Positions 40,460 through 54,410 of a DNA stretch of 64,000 bases are shown here, in pieces (the stretch's first letter is position 1; the number at the start of each line of letters is the position of its first letter). The stretch is taken from positions 6,140,116-6,204,115 of the forward strand of contig NC_135997.1 in NCBI RefSeq assembly GCF_048128805.1. The letters run 5' to 3'. Both the position numbers and the translations under genes were made by a program. The DNA comes from Centroberyx gerrardi. Lineage: Eukaryota; Chordata; Actinopteri; Beryciformes; Berycidae. The notes under the pieces are model-generated. The model worked only from the letters and a program-made list of their open reading frames with translations, ran no database searches and had not been told where the DNA came from.

Positions 40460-40612
40460 GGGGCGTCCTGGTGGTTCAGTGGTCTAAACACAATGTCCTG
40501 GGGTTGAATCCAGCCCAGGACCTTTGTCACATGTCATCCCCCTCTCTTTCCCAATCTTTCCTGTCTCCCTCTACTTTGAACTGTCAAATAAAGGTGAAAA
40601 TGCACCAAAAAT
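40460..40612 (+). mobile_element. tRNA-derived SINE, copy 3
   Basis: It begins GGGGCGTCCTGGTGGTTCAG, is deleted between the A and B boxes relative to the other copies, keeps the B-box-like GGGGTTGAATCC, and ends AAATAAAGGTGAAAATGCACC. Confidence 0.85.
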
Positions 40613-41460
40613 AATGTACAAGTCACATACAACAACTGACATGAACGAGCAAATCCTCCCTGTAGGAGATCCGTCGACAGTCTTATATTAAAATGAGCTG
40701 CTCTCGTTAGTCTTGCTCTAGTTAATCAGAAATGTTATGCCTTTAAATATGCAGCACCTTCTCTCTGTTCCTCGTACCATGTGTATGTGCATGTGTACAT
40801 GTTAGCAGTCGGCCATACATGTCACCGCCATCGCCGTGTTTCGGAAAAGTTGCAGAGAAAAGTCGGACTACTTTTGGACGACGCCCACATCCATTGTCTC
40901 CACCGGCCCATCTTCCACTGCCCCCTTTAAATAAAACTCCCCCAGAAACTCCGCCTGTTACATTTTTGATAAGAGACGAGTCCTGAAAACAGCGGGTGGC
41001 ATCTAAATTATGCAACCGTTAGCATCCTCTTAGGGGCAAAAGTAGAGTTGGGCCGAGTTGTCGAAGGGAACAAGCCATGACAGGGCCGTGTGAGAGGGGG
41101 GGGGGCGACCATGCATTATGAATGGTGCTAAGTACGACTCAGCTGGAGGAGCTGAGTGGAGGCGATGGAGGGCGATGTGATAGTGCCAACCTATTGGCCG
41201 CCCGCGGGTAATGCACTTCACTTTACCTCCCAAACATTCCCTCTCCTCCACTCCCTCCACCTCCACCTCCCCATCACTGCCCCCGCCTCTCCTCACACCA
41301 CCCGCCACAGCCCGAAAAACTCCACCTGCAGTTCAGAACCTGCACTTTCCCAAATACAGTTCAAACTAGCTGCGGCCAAGATGCAGCAAGAGTGCAGAGG
41401 TCGACTAATAGATTGTACTTTTTGGGTGGGGATGGGGATTTTCAAAGGTGATTTATTCGT

Positions 41461-41582
41461 TTTTTTTGGGGGCATTTTGCCTTTATTGGATAGTTGAGAG
41501 AGACAGGAAAGATTGGGAGAGAGAGGGGATGACATGCGACAAAGGTCCCGGGCCGGACTCGAACCAGGACGTTACATGGTAC
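41461..41582 (-). mobile_element. tRNA-derived SINE, copy 4, inverted and 5' truncated
   Basis: On the plus strand it reads GGGGGCATTTTGCCTTTATT, then GGGATGACATGCGACAAAGG, then GGACTCGAACCAGGACG. This is the reverse complement of the family tail, body and B box. The A-box end is missing. Confidence 0.8.
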
Positions 41583-43149
41583 TTTTAACTTAAGATTACT
41601 TTTAACTTACAAAGTTGCTCTTTGCAATAATGATGCCAGTCAGGTCAAGGAAAATGTTCAAAACTTTCATTCTATTTTATATTACATACATTAACATTTG
41701 CATTTTAGGCATTTAGCTGACACTCTAATCCAGAGCGACTTACATGAAGTTAATCAACTTTCATGTCATGATGATTGTATCTCAAAATGGGAAGGTAATC
41801 AATCATAAACTGTTAAAGTTGTGATTGATCTCCTTCAACTGAACCCTCCTTCACATATGATTGCCCTTAAGCAACACACTTCCTATTGGCCTCTTTTATT
41901 CATACTGTATATAATTTTTTCATCATTGCACATCACAATATTTGGTAAAATATATTGTTGATTTGAAGCGGAAAAACTTTTAGGGATTAGTGCCATGTTG
42001 TTAGCGGAGGGACCATTTTTTATTTTTTATTTTTTCATATTTTAGTGTATTCACGTCTCCTTTACACCTGGTATTAACATGCGTCTGGTGTCCAGATTGT
42101 GTCCAAACATGATTTAGCTGGATTACATTCACACCTAATGCATTAACATTCGTCTCCGGTGTCTACGCTGAAATAAGCCTGCGCACGTCACTTCCTCTCA
42201 TAATATTTACATCTTTTAGATGAATGGCAAGGGATTAGGAAATCGTGTTATTACAGTATATGCACTTTTTCTTACTATTCAAAACAGAGGAAGAGGTCGT
42301 CTTTTGACCCCTTTACAGCTGGCAGTAACATGCGTTTTGGGTGTTTGGATTGGGTGCGGACAGTGTAAATACACCAACAGTAAAGACAGTGAAATTAAAA
42401 GGTGTCAGTACAGGTTTATTGCATTTCTTAGCTTTCTCTGTGTGCCTTCAGTCTACTGATTTTATATTACATGGTCGAAGAAGGGGAGTAGGAGTTGTTT
42501 TTGTTGTAGTTTTAGTATTTGTTGTTGGTGGTGGTGCTGGTGCCCCCAAAGCAATACTTATTTTTTTATTTTGTACTTTTCGCCCTACATATTATGTTCT
42601 ACAATCTCCATAATACATCCTATTACAAAATCTCCAGTGTGTTTGGTCGATACACCTCTTGGTTTATCAGTCAGGCCCATTCAAAATGACAATGCCTCTG
42701 TGTATAGAAGTGTAAGCACACACAAACGTATAGAAACGCACACAAGCACACACACAAAGCCACAAATTCACATTCATTACACGCTCCCAGTAATACAGTC
42801 TTACTAGGCTTTGTACCACAGGGCTTGGTGCTTCCTATGTGTGGTGACAGATGCGTGTGGAAGATGTAGATGTGCTTAAATAATGGAAATATACATGAAA
42901 ACGAAAATTGTCTTGCATGTAAGAAGTGTTAGCTTGAGCTACAAATTACCTAGAAACTGCCCTGAAAAAAAGCAGATTTACTTGGATGTTTTTTTGCACC
43001 TTTTAGGCCGATAGCACAATATTACTAAAATGTCTGTTTCATAAGTTATCTGGTAGCTTCAAATATAGGATGATATTTTGTTTTTCTTGATGAAATCCCA
43101 AATGAGTGAGGCAGACTGACACGCAGACAAGATCCCGTCACTTTAGTGT

Positions 43150-43380
43150 TCCTAAATTAAATTTCAAAATGGCTTCCTCCCAGGTTCACTTCCTGTGCAC
43201 GGTGTCCCATGATCCTCCGGCAGGGAATCCCAGCGGAGTCCTGTGCGGCTCGACCAAGTCTCCTAACCAAGTTTAATATTTGATGAGATTAGTTCTGCTG
43301 GCTGGCTCTGCTCTCTTACTTCTGCTGAGTGCCTTCCAGCCCTAAATTCAGATTCTACAAACCAGAATTTCCCCCTGTAG
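43150..43380. promoter_or_regulatory. Candidate noncoding regulatory block
   Basis: A non-repetitive, GC-richer block between AT-rich flanks, with no reading frame. Listed as a target for conservation testing only. Confidence 0.2.
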
Positions 43381-44151
43381 TTAATGGTTGGTGTGTTTCA
43401 ACTGACGATGACAACTTAAAGCTCTTTGTCTCTGAAAAAACAGACAAAATGATGATGATTCCACCATGAGAAAATATTGATTTTAGCAGTAACTGTATTG
43501 TCATGTGAACTGACAGCACAGTCATTTGTTGTGGTTCATGTTTACAATATGGTTTTCAGAAAAGACAGGCTCAACCTGTGAGAATATATTGAATGTGACA
43601 AACTACACTTTCTGTAATAGCAAATGTGTGTTAGTGTGTTCATTATCCACTGGTTGTTCAGACTCTCTGGCACAGGAGAGAAAAACTGAAAAAAAGGGGC
43701 AGGAGTCTCTAAAATGTTACGAGGATCCAGGAGCATTACTGTGCCAGGAAGAGAAAAAAACTTTTGGTGACTTGAGAATGGGATTATGATTTTAACACAC
43801 TACCTTAAATGTAAATGCATTTGGAAGCTGAATTTCTCAAGAAATTTTGAAGAAAGTTTAATTTTTAAAAATTTTTAAAATTTATTTTCCTTCCAAAATA
43901 TGTTCTTTTTTTATTGCCATGCAATACAATTGCCAGGGTCAAGGGAAGTTCTATTTGAATACTGAATTGAACTGAATTGAATTAAACTGACAATGTTTAA
44001 ATCATTCTGTGTGTTTGGTAACAGAAATGAAAAAATGACAAAAAGCTTATAATTTTTTACCAGCAAGTCATATTTACTCAGCAAGAAATTCACTCTCAGC
44101 TTTCCTTTTCAGATTGAATTTGAGGGCTTTGATCAATATTTTCCTTTAGAA

Positions 44152-44203
44152 CATTTGTCACTTCACTAAACATTTTAGCAAAAGTTTAGTGAAGTGACAA
44201 ATG
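44152..44203. repeat. Perfect 20-bp inverted repeat (hairpin)
   Basis: The arm CATTTGTCACTTCACTAAAC (44152-44171) and its exact complement (44184-44203) flank a 12-base centre that also pairs partly (TTT with AAA). The hairpin would be about 52 nt, short for an animal pre-miRNA. Confidence 0.85.
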
Positions 44204-45929
44204 AGCCAATCAAGACCAAGTCCAATTGTGAAGCGTTAACTGGAGTTAGTCCAAAAATAGTCTGCCTTCAACTGGACGTCTGTTCTGTAGGCCGTTGAAT
44301 TGAGTGCTGGGATTGATGCTTGGTGATTGGCTGATCTCACAGCGAATCCACGCGTGTCCTCGTTTGGTCCGTCACACTTTGTTTGTTTATTAAGATCCCC
44401 ATTAGCTTTTGCATAGCAACAGCTATTCTTCCTGGGGTCCACATAATTTACATGGTGACAATACAAAAATACACATTCACACTACTCATTACAATACACT
44501 AACATAACACATCATAATGCACATCTACTGTAACTAAAACAATAACAATTGACACAATTTAAATAACACAAACACACTGCAAATAGACAATGAAAATAGA
44601 CAGGCTCCGACTGAATCCATCATGATCTAATAGATAAATATTATCATTTAACATAACAGTTTGACATCTGCTAAGGAACAAAATCAAAACAACTAGCTAC
44701 TTCTACTACAAAGCACAATGGATCAAGTTTTGCGGCAGGTTTGTGCTCTTCACCAAATACCAACTCTGAAGCCGCTACAACAGTTTCCCTCCTGACTGCA
44801 GCGGCAAACGTCTACAATTTTAGAGAAAATTTTGAACGGAGTTGTTGGAGTCGCCATTTTGGCTCATTGCACTACTCTGGACAATGTTGACATGTGCATC
44901 ACCAACGCCCCTCCCTCCCACCAAAGGCCCTACATAGACATTAAGCCGCGCTTGCTGGTGAGAAGTCTCCGCCCCTTTGTAACAAGCTGGTTTTCTTTTG
45001 AACAGAGTGAAATAAAGACGAGTCTAGCCCTAAAAAGGCTGTAAAATAAGGGTAGAATTTTGAAAATGCAATACCTTTAAATTGAACCACTCAAACAAAA
45101 TACAATTTTAACTATATCTGCATTAAACATCTTTGATCATATGAGAGAACATTTAAAATTCCTAAAACAGGGCCCCTTTAAAGCAGGAAGGAGTATTTAG
45201 ATTACACAGATGAATAATAAGTAACAGAAATGTGAGGACGAGCGAAGCTGTTTTGCTTCACAAGCACACTGACTGCACCACAATAGGTCCAGGTAGGATA
45301 CAGTCTTCATCTGTTTCTCGCTACACTGTAAGAAATTGGACAGGTCACGCTCCAAGCCCAGGTTTCAGGATGAGCAAGTGGTGTAAAAGCCTGATGTTTA
45401 TTTGAAACAGATTGATTTACTGTCGGTGAGTGGGACCGAACTATGTCCTGCCGCTATTAAGTGCCTTGTTATTGTCCATTAGATGAGAGCCATGCCTCGG
45501 ATCTGCGGAGCAGATAGGGAACAGGAGAATGTGCGTTGAACATGTGTTTGGATTGGAGCTCGGTGATTGATGCTCCGAGAGACGTACCTACCACCAACAC
45601 TACCAAAGGTCTCGCAGCGCTGGAAACTGAACTGCGGGCCTTTTTTGTTTTTTTTTGTTTTAGTGGTGCCTGTAAAAAGTAAAAGAAAAAAAAAGAGGAA
45701 GAGGAACATGCAAAAAGACTTGTCGAAGAAGATGTGATGTGGTCGGAGGGATTCGGCTGAAATGGCTGTGACTTATCTGACGACACTCCAGTTTATTTTG
45801 GTAGACTGTTCGTTTAAGTTTAGTTTAAGTGAGCGAGTATTTAAGGATTCACAGTTGGGTATGGAAGGCACTCACCATATCGCAGCCTAAGTGAGTCAAG
45901 ATCTAATCTTTTGGTGTTTATTGTTGTAA

Positions 45930-46190
45930 TAGAGAACAAGGATGATAGTATAAATCACCAGAAATTTATTTGAAAGCAATATCTGAAAAAAATTCACATC
46001 AGGGGGACCATTCAGGGCCGATGTTCCCAAGTTGTGTGTGCGTGTGTGATAGTTTGGTGACCTATACATCTGATAATCAATCACACTGATCACATAGTAA
46101 TATCTTGTTATTTATTGGTCATTGTTCCATTTTGTCTAGAGAAATTTAGTCGATATGAGCTGCTTTGGAAGTTTTGGTGGCAAATGATAT
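45930..46190 (+). repeat. Dispersed repeat R3, copy 1
   Basis: Shares, in the same order and orientation, words such as ACCAGAAAT, CACACTGA, AATATCTTGT and GAAGTTTTG with 59440-59670 in rbpms2 intron 1. Confidence 0.6.
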
Positions 46191-48639
46191 CAGATGGAGA
46201 GACTTTGCCGTACATCAGGGTTTAGGGAATTGACACCACTGACTTCATCTACTTTTATTCTCCTTAAAGGGCTTTCTGTATTGTCATCTGGCATCTGGGC
46301 TATGAAGTGACATAAATATTACAAAAATAACTTATTTAGAGTTTTCAGACATGTTGAGCTGGCAAAGCCTCGCTCTATTTCCCCGTCACTCAGTTGCATT
46401 TTTCTACTGGATATGAAGCATCACGTCACAGGTTACAGTCCACAATGATTTGCTGAAATTTTAATGTCCTCTCCACAGTTGTCTCACTCCTCGCACCACA
46501 CAAAAATAGCACGCTACAGCTCTTAGCTGGCACTGGTGGCTATAAGTCAACACAAGAAAGTACGGCAGACTGTTGAAATGGTGCAGTGCTCTGAAAGACA
46601 GTCATAATCATCATATAAAATCAGAAAGGACAACATTGGACAAGAACGTGTGTTTAATTTGCAAGTAGCCTTCTAGGCCTGGCTCCAAATTCACAAACAT
46701 TCCCTTACTATCTTACACAGATGTGTAATCACAAAGTTAGGAAGTTGTCATCAAGATTTTTAAGTGCAATTTGTTATTTTCTCACTGTCTTGCAAGTCTG
46801 CGATTGCAGAATCTTTCACAGAAAACAGATTAAACTGCAGAAATACAGAGAAGCCTTGGAATCACGTCATGTCTACAAGTTATCCACATGTTATGTGTAA
46901 CTGTACTTTTTTATTTTTTAGTGCCAAGAACAGGTGTGGCTCACAAGGACATTTCCAAAACGCACCATGGAATAGGCAAGGATAAAACACCTATACATAG
47001 AAACATGCTTCCTCTGTACTAAGTTTTTGAAGCACTTTGAACATTACTGTAGATAAATAGTTCCAAATAATCTCTGCAATCCATGAGTTCAACAGACGTA
47101 CGATATGCATATAATCTGCATTTGGTCCAGTTGTATCATGTTTGACACAATGCAGACAAAGAGACACATCACCAATGGAAAATGAAATGATGGACAGCAT
47201 AACTCCATGTTTATGTTAGCATAGCAAAGATGCCGTCAGTGTTATGCTCTTCTGTGAAGGGATGTGCATGTGTCAAAAGTTGGGATATCACCATAAAAGT
47301 GGGTTGTTGTTTTTTTATTTCTCTAAAACGGCTACATAAAAGGCTTATTGAAACTATCACATGTTGCAGAGCAAGAGGAAAAACAAATAGTATGGATTGG
47401 GAGTTTCTGTTTTGGAGGCGTAAAAAGCATTTCTTGACAAGTGCTCAGCTGGCAAACCTTTTACCCTTTTCTCTTTTTTTTTTTTTTTTGGAGCTGTGAC
47501 TTAACACTTCACTGTTCAGTTCACTGCAATGGATTCCAGTGATGTAATGGATTACAGACTTATGCTATGGCCTGGCTATATTCAATATGAATGTATGAGT
47601 GAATAAATGAATCAATGAATGAATGAGTTTATTAATGTCAATATGAATGACGTCAAACCATGTCCATATTATGCCCAATATGTGATATGATATGCGATAT
47701 GACTTCATTTCACTATGTTTTGTCAAAGAAATGGCAAATTAAGGCTGTTTTTTAATATCAGCAGAATGTTGCGGTAAATGCAACTCAGTTGTGAAAGGGG
47801 AATTTCCACCACATTTTCCACCACATACTGTTTTTTTTACCATGGAAAATTGTGAGGAGCTATCTAATTAATCACTGAGATGAACTGAGAGAAAGACGCA
47901 AAACGTGTTCTCGATTAATCTTACCAGAAGATACACAGCTCAGGTACTTCAGAAGGTGAAAATAAAAGAGGAACTGGTTTAGTCCGATGGCTAAAGTCTA
48001 CAGTTTGACACACATCATCCTCATATAAACAGACCTGGTGTGGGAACCATACAGCGCTCTCTGGTCTCTTACCAGACTGAGCAGTAACAACACACCAACG
48101 CAAACACACTGCTAATCTAATAAGTGGAGGTAACCACGGCTCATTTGGAGGATTCCCCATGAGAAATAAGAATCACCGGCGAGCCCGATCCAGCTGTAGC
48201 TCCGACTGTTATTTCTGAGCTGAATCCATATGACGTAAAAGGCATTGAGTTATATTAAGCATGTGACTGTGTGGAATTTGAGATTTGAAAGTTCGAGCGC
48301 TTGGCTGTGTTTCACCATGTAGTAATTAGGCGTTACACCATTGGATACAGTTGCTATGAACTCTGCTCCAAATGTTTATGAGTGGGCAGTGGGTGGTTTA
48401 CATTTCAGAGATGCTGCCCAGAAACGGAACATGGACATATTCAGCTGAGCAAAAAGCATCCTGATGTTCTCCATAGTGCCTGCAGGCGGAGGGCGTTTCA
48501 GGCACAGGCGGGTTTGATTGTTATCGAAAAGGCCTTCCTGTCTTTGAAATTCCTGCGCTGGCCGCTACACACTCTCCTCATCACGGGCTCAGATATTACA
48601 GCTACACGCAAACACAATGACACAGTGCAGCGGACTCCC

Positions 48640-48890
48640 ATTAGTGCGTCCCAAAAGAGCCGGCAGCCTATCAGCCGGCTTTCCTCTTTGCATTCTCGGT
48701 CGCTCTCGTTCGCTCTCTGGAGGGACGCCAGCCTATCAAGGCCATCTATTTCATTTACAGATCAGGAGTCTGGGACTGAGGGAGCGGCGGAGTCTTTCAG
48801 TTAAACATATGCATTCCTCTCTCTGGACATGCAGCGCTGAAGCCTATTTCTCAAATAGCATTTACTGCTCACTTGCTGCTTTAAGAAGCC
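48640..48890. promoter_or_regulatory. Candidate noncoding regulatory block
   Basis: A GC-richer, non-repetitive block containing a CAGCCTATCAGCCGGC patch and ATATGCAT. The 140-residue frame across it (48382-48804) is low-complexity Ser/Arg and fits no family, so it is not called as a gene. Confidence 0.25.
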
Positions 48891-48918
48891 TTGAAAATTC
48901 ATTAAAGGGGAATTAAGT

Positions 48919-49110
48919 TGGGGCATCCTGGTGACTCAGTGGGCTAAGGTGCATACCATGTAGCTGTGAGTTCCTGGGTTCGGATCCGGCCCAGGACCTT
49001 TGTTGCATGTCATCCCCCTCTCTCTCCCGGTCTTTCCTCTTTCTTTCTGCTTTGAACGGTCTAATAAGGGTACAAATGCCCCCAAAAAATCATCTTCAAA
49101 GAAAAAAACA
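48919..49110 (+). mobile_element. tRNA-derived SINE, copy 5
   Basis: It begins TTGGGGCATCCTGGTGACTC, has B box GGGTTCGGATCC and tail AATAAGGGTACAAATGCCCCC. Target duplications GGGGAATTAAGT (48907-48918) and GGGGACTTAAGT (49111-49122) differ at one base. Confidence 0.88.
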
Positions 49111-49397
49111 GGGGACTTAAGTCACTTATGGCTTTTATCGACCTCTATCAGTGACAAAGGAACTGCAACAACATCAACAGGTCTCTGGCACAGCTTACGG
49201 TAGCCTGTAATGGACAGAAATATAAAAGTCACATTTGCATAGTAGCGCGAGTGAGCTAGCTAATTAGAGCAGAGATCCAACAGAAACATCTGGTGAGGAG
49301 GTAATATATCACCATGCAAATTACTGTAATAATAAACACTTGCTTTATCATTTGCTTTTTTGGCTTGAACAGTTGACAACGCAAGGGGAGGTGGAGT

Positions 49398-49403
49398 GTG
49401 TGT

Positions 49404-49435
<32 letters not shown>

Positions 49436-49478
49436 CTGTGTGGGTGGGTGGTTGGGGGGGGGGGGCTTTGGGGGGGGG
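49398..49478. repeat. (GT)n tract followed by G runs
   Basis: A GT microsatellite to about 49441 runs directly into GGGTGGGTGG and two long G runs (about 49454-49465 and 49470-49478) on the plus strand. Confidence 0.95.
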
Positions 49479-50458
49479 ATTCCCAAAACAGAGTAAACAG
49501 ATTATGGACCGGAAAGTGATTTTTGAAAACAAGAAATCTCAGTGCGTAGCGACGTAATCGCTGAATCACTGCTATTGATCAACAGCTCCATCAAACCCCC
49601 GCAGATGTATTATGGTCATTTTGTGCTATGGGGTGGTAAAAAATGTACTCAAATAACCTTAAAATACTGTTAAGTTAAAGTTGTAAAGATCTATTTACCC
49701 CGTGTTGATTTCAGCCTCACAGTTAAGACCCCAGCCACCGCTCACTACTTAATTACACTTGATTCTCTTTTTGCATCATTATCTTTTCTTGTTTTCCGTT
49801 CTTCCTCTGCCTTTCCCATCCGACGTCCCCTTGAGAAACTGGCAGCAGAGTCCCAGATCCCACCAGCCTCTGCTAGCTGGGAATCTGTTGCCCTTTAGTT
49901 TTAATAGCATAACCCTCTGTGTCCCATGTTCCATATGTAAACAGGAAGTGGAGACCTTATTGCCGAGAGAGGATGTTGTGAAAGTGTTTATTTTCAAGTG
50001 TTCAAGTTCACACAGCAGCTTTGCTTTTCATATTACAGTACTTCTCATACTAAAAAAGAAGAATTTTGTCATTTATGTTTTCTTCATTTGTTTCTAGTTT
50101 GCTTGAGATTTGAATAATGACTTAATATATAACTTAATATTTCACATGGTTCTGTAGTTTTCACAGGCTTTTTTTGGCCATGTTTTTCCCATGTTTTAGA
50201 AAATCACAGTGGGATTTCTATTTATCTGCTAGTTTCACTCCATGAGAAAACTGCTATTTAAGTGCTCCCAGTGGATGGTTTCTTCAGCGTTTCCTCTTCT
50301 TAGGAATCTGCAGCGTCTCGGAGTAGTGGGAGCATTTTCAGAGTAATAGGAAATGCTTTGATATTACGCCTGTTTCAGAAAGTTACAAGATCAAGAACAG
50401 GATCATCTCTGCTCCTCTCCTGTCCTTTCTCCAAGGTCCAAGCCAAAAAAATGCCTGA

Positions 50459-50550
50459 GTGTGTGTGTGTGTGTGTGTGTGGGTGTGTGAGAGTGTGTGT
50501 GTGTGTGTGTATATATATATGAGAGAGAGAGGAAGAGAGAGAGAGAGAGA
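50459..50550. repeat. Compound (GT)n (AT)n (GA)n microsatellite
   Basis: GT units with small interruptions, then a short TA patch, then GA units. Confidence 0.95.
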
Positions 50551-53500
50551 ACAGGATTTGTTTTTATATCTCTGTTGCAAGTAATGTATTACAGACAAAC
50601 TCACAGTAGTTCCCCCGATCTGGCAAATTGTTCTGGACATTTCTTAGTTCATAGTTATGTTTTCTGCTGTGTATAAAACAATAAACACAAGTCAATGCTG
50701 GCACTGACTTTGTTGTCATTGCAGAAAACATAACAGTCCTGAGATCCAGGAGCGGCGGAGGCAATGAACTGAGGTTACTGTGTTTAGCAAAATGTTAAAA
50801 AGGGGAATGACAGATAGAATATTTGCTGCGAGTCTTCAATAGCTATGATGAAGTCCTGATGCAGCTGAGAACTTTTCTGACCAGTGATTCATTTTGAAAT
50901 GCAAAATACAAACAGAACCTGCTTATATGAGAACATTCAATGGTTTACATCACTGGTGTCATTGAAAATCTTCATCCGAAAGGCCTCTGCAGTATGGCTG
51001 TGAACAATCGGGCTTTCCTCATAGTCTTTCTTACAGTCAGCCACTCATAGGCATGACTGCTCTGATACATGTCATCACCACTCACATCTGGACCAATGAG
51101 GTGATAGAGAGAGAAAATGCCTGCTCCAGCTGCCATTATGCAGTGTTGTAGAGGTTAAGACTCCCAGCTCAGCTGGCCTTGGACCAAATCAATAATTTCT
51201 CTATCTCTCCTATAGAGGGCTTTCAGGTGACATAAAACACCCTCTGGAGGCCATATTGGAAGACCTCAGCTCCTGGTTGCGTCTGTAAATGTACAACATG
51301 GCCGTCTCAACAAAACTGAAAAGACGTGGTTAATTTCTGTGCTGTTGGGGAACTGATTTGATCAATTTTGTGTTTCAGGTTTTAGCGAGCAACTAACCAT
51401 CACTAAGTAAACACATCTGACTTGCGCAGGCACATCTGACTAGTGCTAGTAGTGGCCTGGTAGTCAACCAAAAAACAATTATTTGTTTAGATGAACTGAG
51501 CTGACTCTTCTCAAGCTGCAACTGTGTGTTTTGGAGTAGAAACTAGGACCGGAGGACTATGTGACACCTACATTTTGAAACAAATCTACCTCATGGGACC
51601 ATTCACTTTTACTTATAACATCACCAAATTAACCTGCACTGATCAACACAATCTTTTCAGGTAGGCCATCTCTTTTTCTAGCCCAGTTATATATGTAGCT
51701 GTTATCTGTGCGATTTCCATGATAGCGCGCCAGATTTGATGCTAGTAGATTTGTGATGCAACTGCAAAGCCTCTATTCTGCCTCCTTAGATTTCTCTTAA
51801 AGGGATGCACAATGGTTAATAAAGGAGATACTTGAGGACTCGTCTGCCCACTTACAAACCACAATGGCGGTGTCCCACCACTAATATTGCCCTTCTTTTT
51901 ACGAGAATGAATCCTCATTAAATTAAACTGCCACTGGTGAAATTACACAGTGTAAACCAAGCACCAATAAACATAAAACATCTCCACCATACAATGTAAT
52001 CATTGTCTGTTACTGTGCATTCATACAGCAAGTAATCACATCACCATGCTACTTTCAAGGGCTGATTTAAGCTAGCTGATTGCTAGCTAATTAGCAATGC
52101 TAATATGGGCTGCTGACGGGTGATGTTACCCAAAGTTCAGCTGCAGGCAACTTTTCCACGCAGATAAATGAAGAAAAGAAGAGACTGTGGTTAAAATTAG
52201 CCAACATCTCTCTGGTTGTTGTAAATGAATGAGCTTCTGCCAACTAGTTTGAGTTGCTTGTGGTGTGAACGCACGACTGCTCTACCAACTTGCTAATTGA
52301 GTGTTTGTCACTTGTGCCATTTTGTGTACAATCATCTATAAAAAATATGCCTCATGTGGAAACTCCTAGTTCATAACTACAACATCTACAACACAGAGCT
52401 GATGGAAAATGGCAGCTGTAAAACTGCTTGAGAGAGCAGCTGCGACATCAGATGAAAGCAAAGCATTATTGTTATTTATGTCTTCCACTGAAACAACACT
52501 CCCTACTCTGCTGCTCCATTGCATTCTGTAACTGAAGTTGAAATTTACTTGCTGTGCAGTGATATGCTGCAAATGACGACACCTTAACACATTTAACATT
52601 TGCATAGCCTATATTTTCGACAAATAAAATAAAAAAGGGGGAATTCAACGGAGCAGTGTAAGGGTTGATTTGAAGCAGACGTGGAAGCTCCTTCTCCGTC
52701 TTTGTTGGCTCCCGCAGCAGATGTGACAATGTCTGACACGTGTAAGCAAAAGAGCAACAGATAAAATGTGCCAACCAAATGGATAAACGGTGCTATCACT
52801 AGCTAATTCCAGTTCTTAATGGTTTCAACTCTTTCAATAAAAAGCTCCCACAGTTGAAGAAATCATGTTTTGTTTTGTTTTTACAAATTGTGCGGTCCGT
52901 ATTTCAGGCTGAAAGTACATATCTTTGATGAGCTTTAATGTATTCGTGAAGAGGGCTATTTATTGGACAAAGTATTCATGAAACGTCACAAAGGCGTACT
53001 GCGCCTCCCTCGCTCAGTGTGTGGGTGAAAAAGCTTCAAAGTTTCCTAGGACTTCCAAATGGATGTTTGGCCGTACCACAGAGGACACTGAGAACACAAG
53101 CTAAGTGCTTTAGCAGCGGGTGACGCTAACGCAGTAGGACAGGCTCAGTGTGGCGTGAAGCAGAAGAGTGCTGTGCGAGGTGACTTATGGGACAATGGGG
53201 CCGCTTTTCGCAAATAAAACATGAGGCTTATCTAGAGCCTCTGAACTATACAGTCTCGGTTTTTGTCAGGTGTTTGTGGATAGAAAGAGGGGGGAAAAAA
53301 TCTGATTTAATGTTCCCGAACTGTTTGGATTGTCTGGTGATATATAATCAGGGGTAATTCAGTGAAATTTCTTCTTTGTGCTAGTGCGCAGTGTCCTACG
53401 AAATGGTTTTGCTTGGAGAAACCTGTCTTCTGAAATGTTGGAATGAGAACATTGTTTATTTCTTAGAGCAGACACTAATTTTGGGGGTTAAGAGGGTGAG

Positions 53501-54283
53501 TCATTGGATGGGACATCGCGGTTTCCGAGTAAAACGCGATATTGGAGAAGAATTAGACTTTACAGCACAACATTATGATTTAACAACACCTCACACTGTT
53601 AATGTGGTTGAGACTGAGCCCACAGAAGGACCAGCAGAGCTCTTGTTTCTCATTTCTCATACATGTACAAGAGGCTGGCAGCTTCCTGGACTGACACCAT
53701 GTAGTCCTCCCAGCCCATGTAACAGTCCAACCTGCACTTAGTATTTCCAAACTAGCAACAGCAATGTTTGAGGCATGTGGGACAGGTTATGATGTAAAAC
53801 CTGGAGACAGGACAGCCATCCACAAGGTCCATTAAAAAAAGAGTATTCTCTCCTGTTTCTTCAATTAATCAGAGGCTGTGATGAAAACGTTCCTATAGGG
53901 CGCTCTAGCAGACTCTGAAGCAATCCATTTAATGTCTAAAAGGTAAACATCACTGGAGGATTTCAACTATGAAAGTTTGAGTCCTCAATTATGTAAAGCT
54001 CCTATGGTGATGCTGGAAAGGAACAGGCTTCTGAATTTAGCTCCAAATAGCTTCGGCGGTTTGTTATAAGCATTCCTTTAAATCAGACGGAGGAGATGTA
54101 TAAATAAGATATAGTGGTGCAGCACGTCCACACCAGGCTATCTTTGGCAATAAAGATGGCAGTGACATCTTGGGGCAAAAAAGGCCGGGCTCAGTGACTC
54201 ATTTGTGCTTTTTAACCCTTTGTATACCAGTGATCCATGTTTTATATTATTTGCAATGGCTTAGCTTGACTACAAAAAAAAAC

Positions 54284-54410
54284 CTTTTTTCCCCCAATGG
54301 TTATTTTGGCTTTATCAGATAGTCGCGGTGAAGAGTGGTGGGAAGAATGAGAGAGGGAGGAAATTACATGCAGTGATGAAGGTGATGAACCAGACTTAAA
54401 CTTTCAACAT
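54284..54410 (-). mobile_element. Possible degenerate SINE copy, inverted
   Basis: The order TTTGGCTTTATCAGATAG, GAGAGGGAGG, TACATGCAGTGATGAAGG, GATGAACCAGACTT loosely follows the inverted SINE at 41.5 kb. Heavily diverged; the assignment is tentative. Confidence 0.35.

Noticed and set aside
48382-48804. 140-residue plus-strand frame
   Set aside because: No recognisable domain, no splice context, and a Ser/Arg-rich composition consistent with chance in a GC-richer block.
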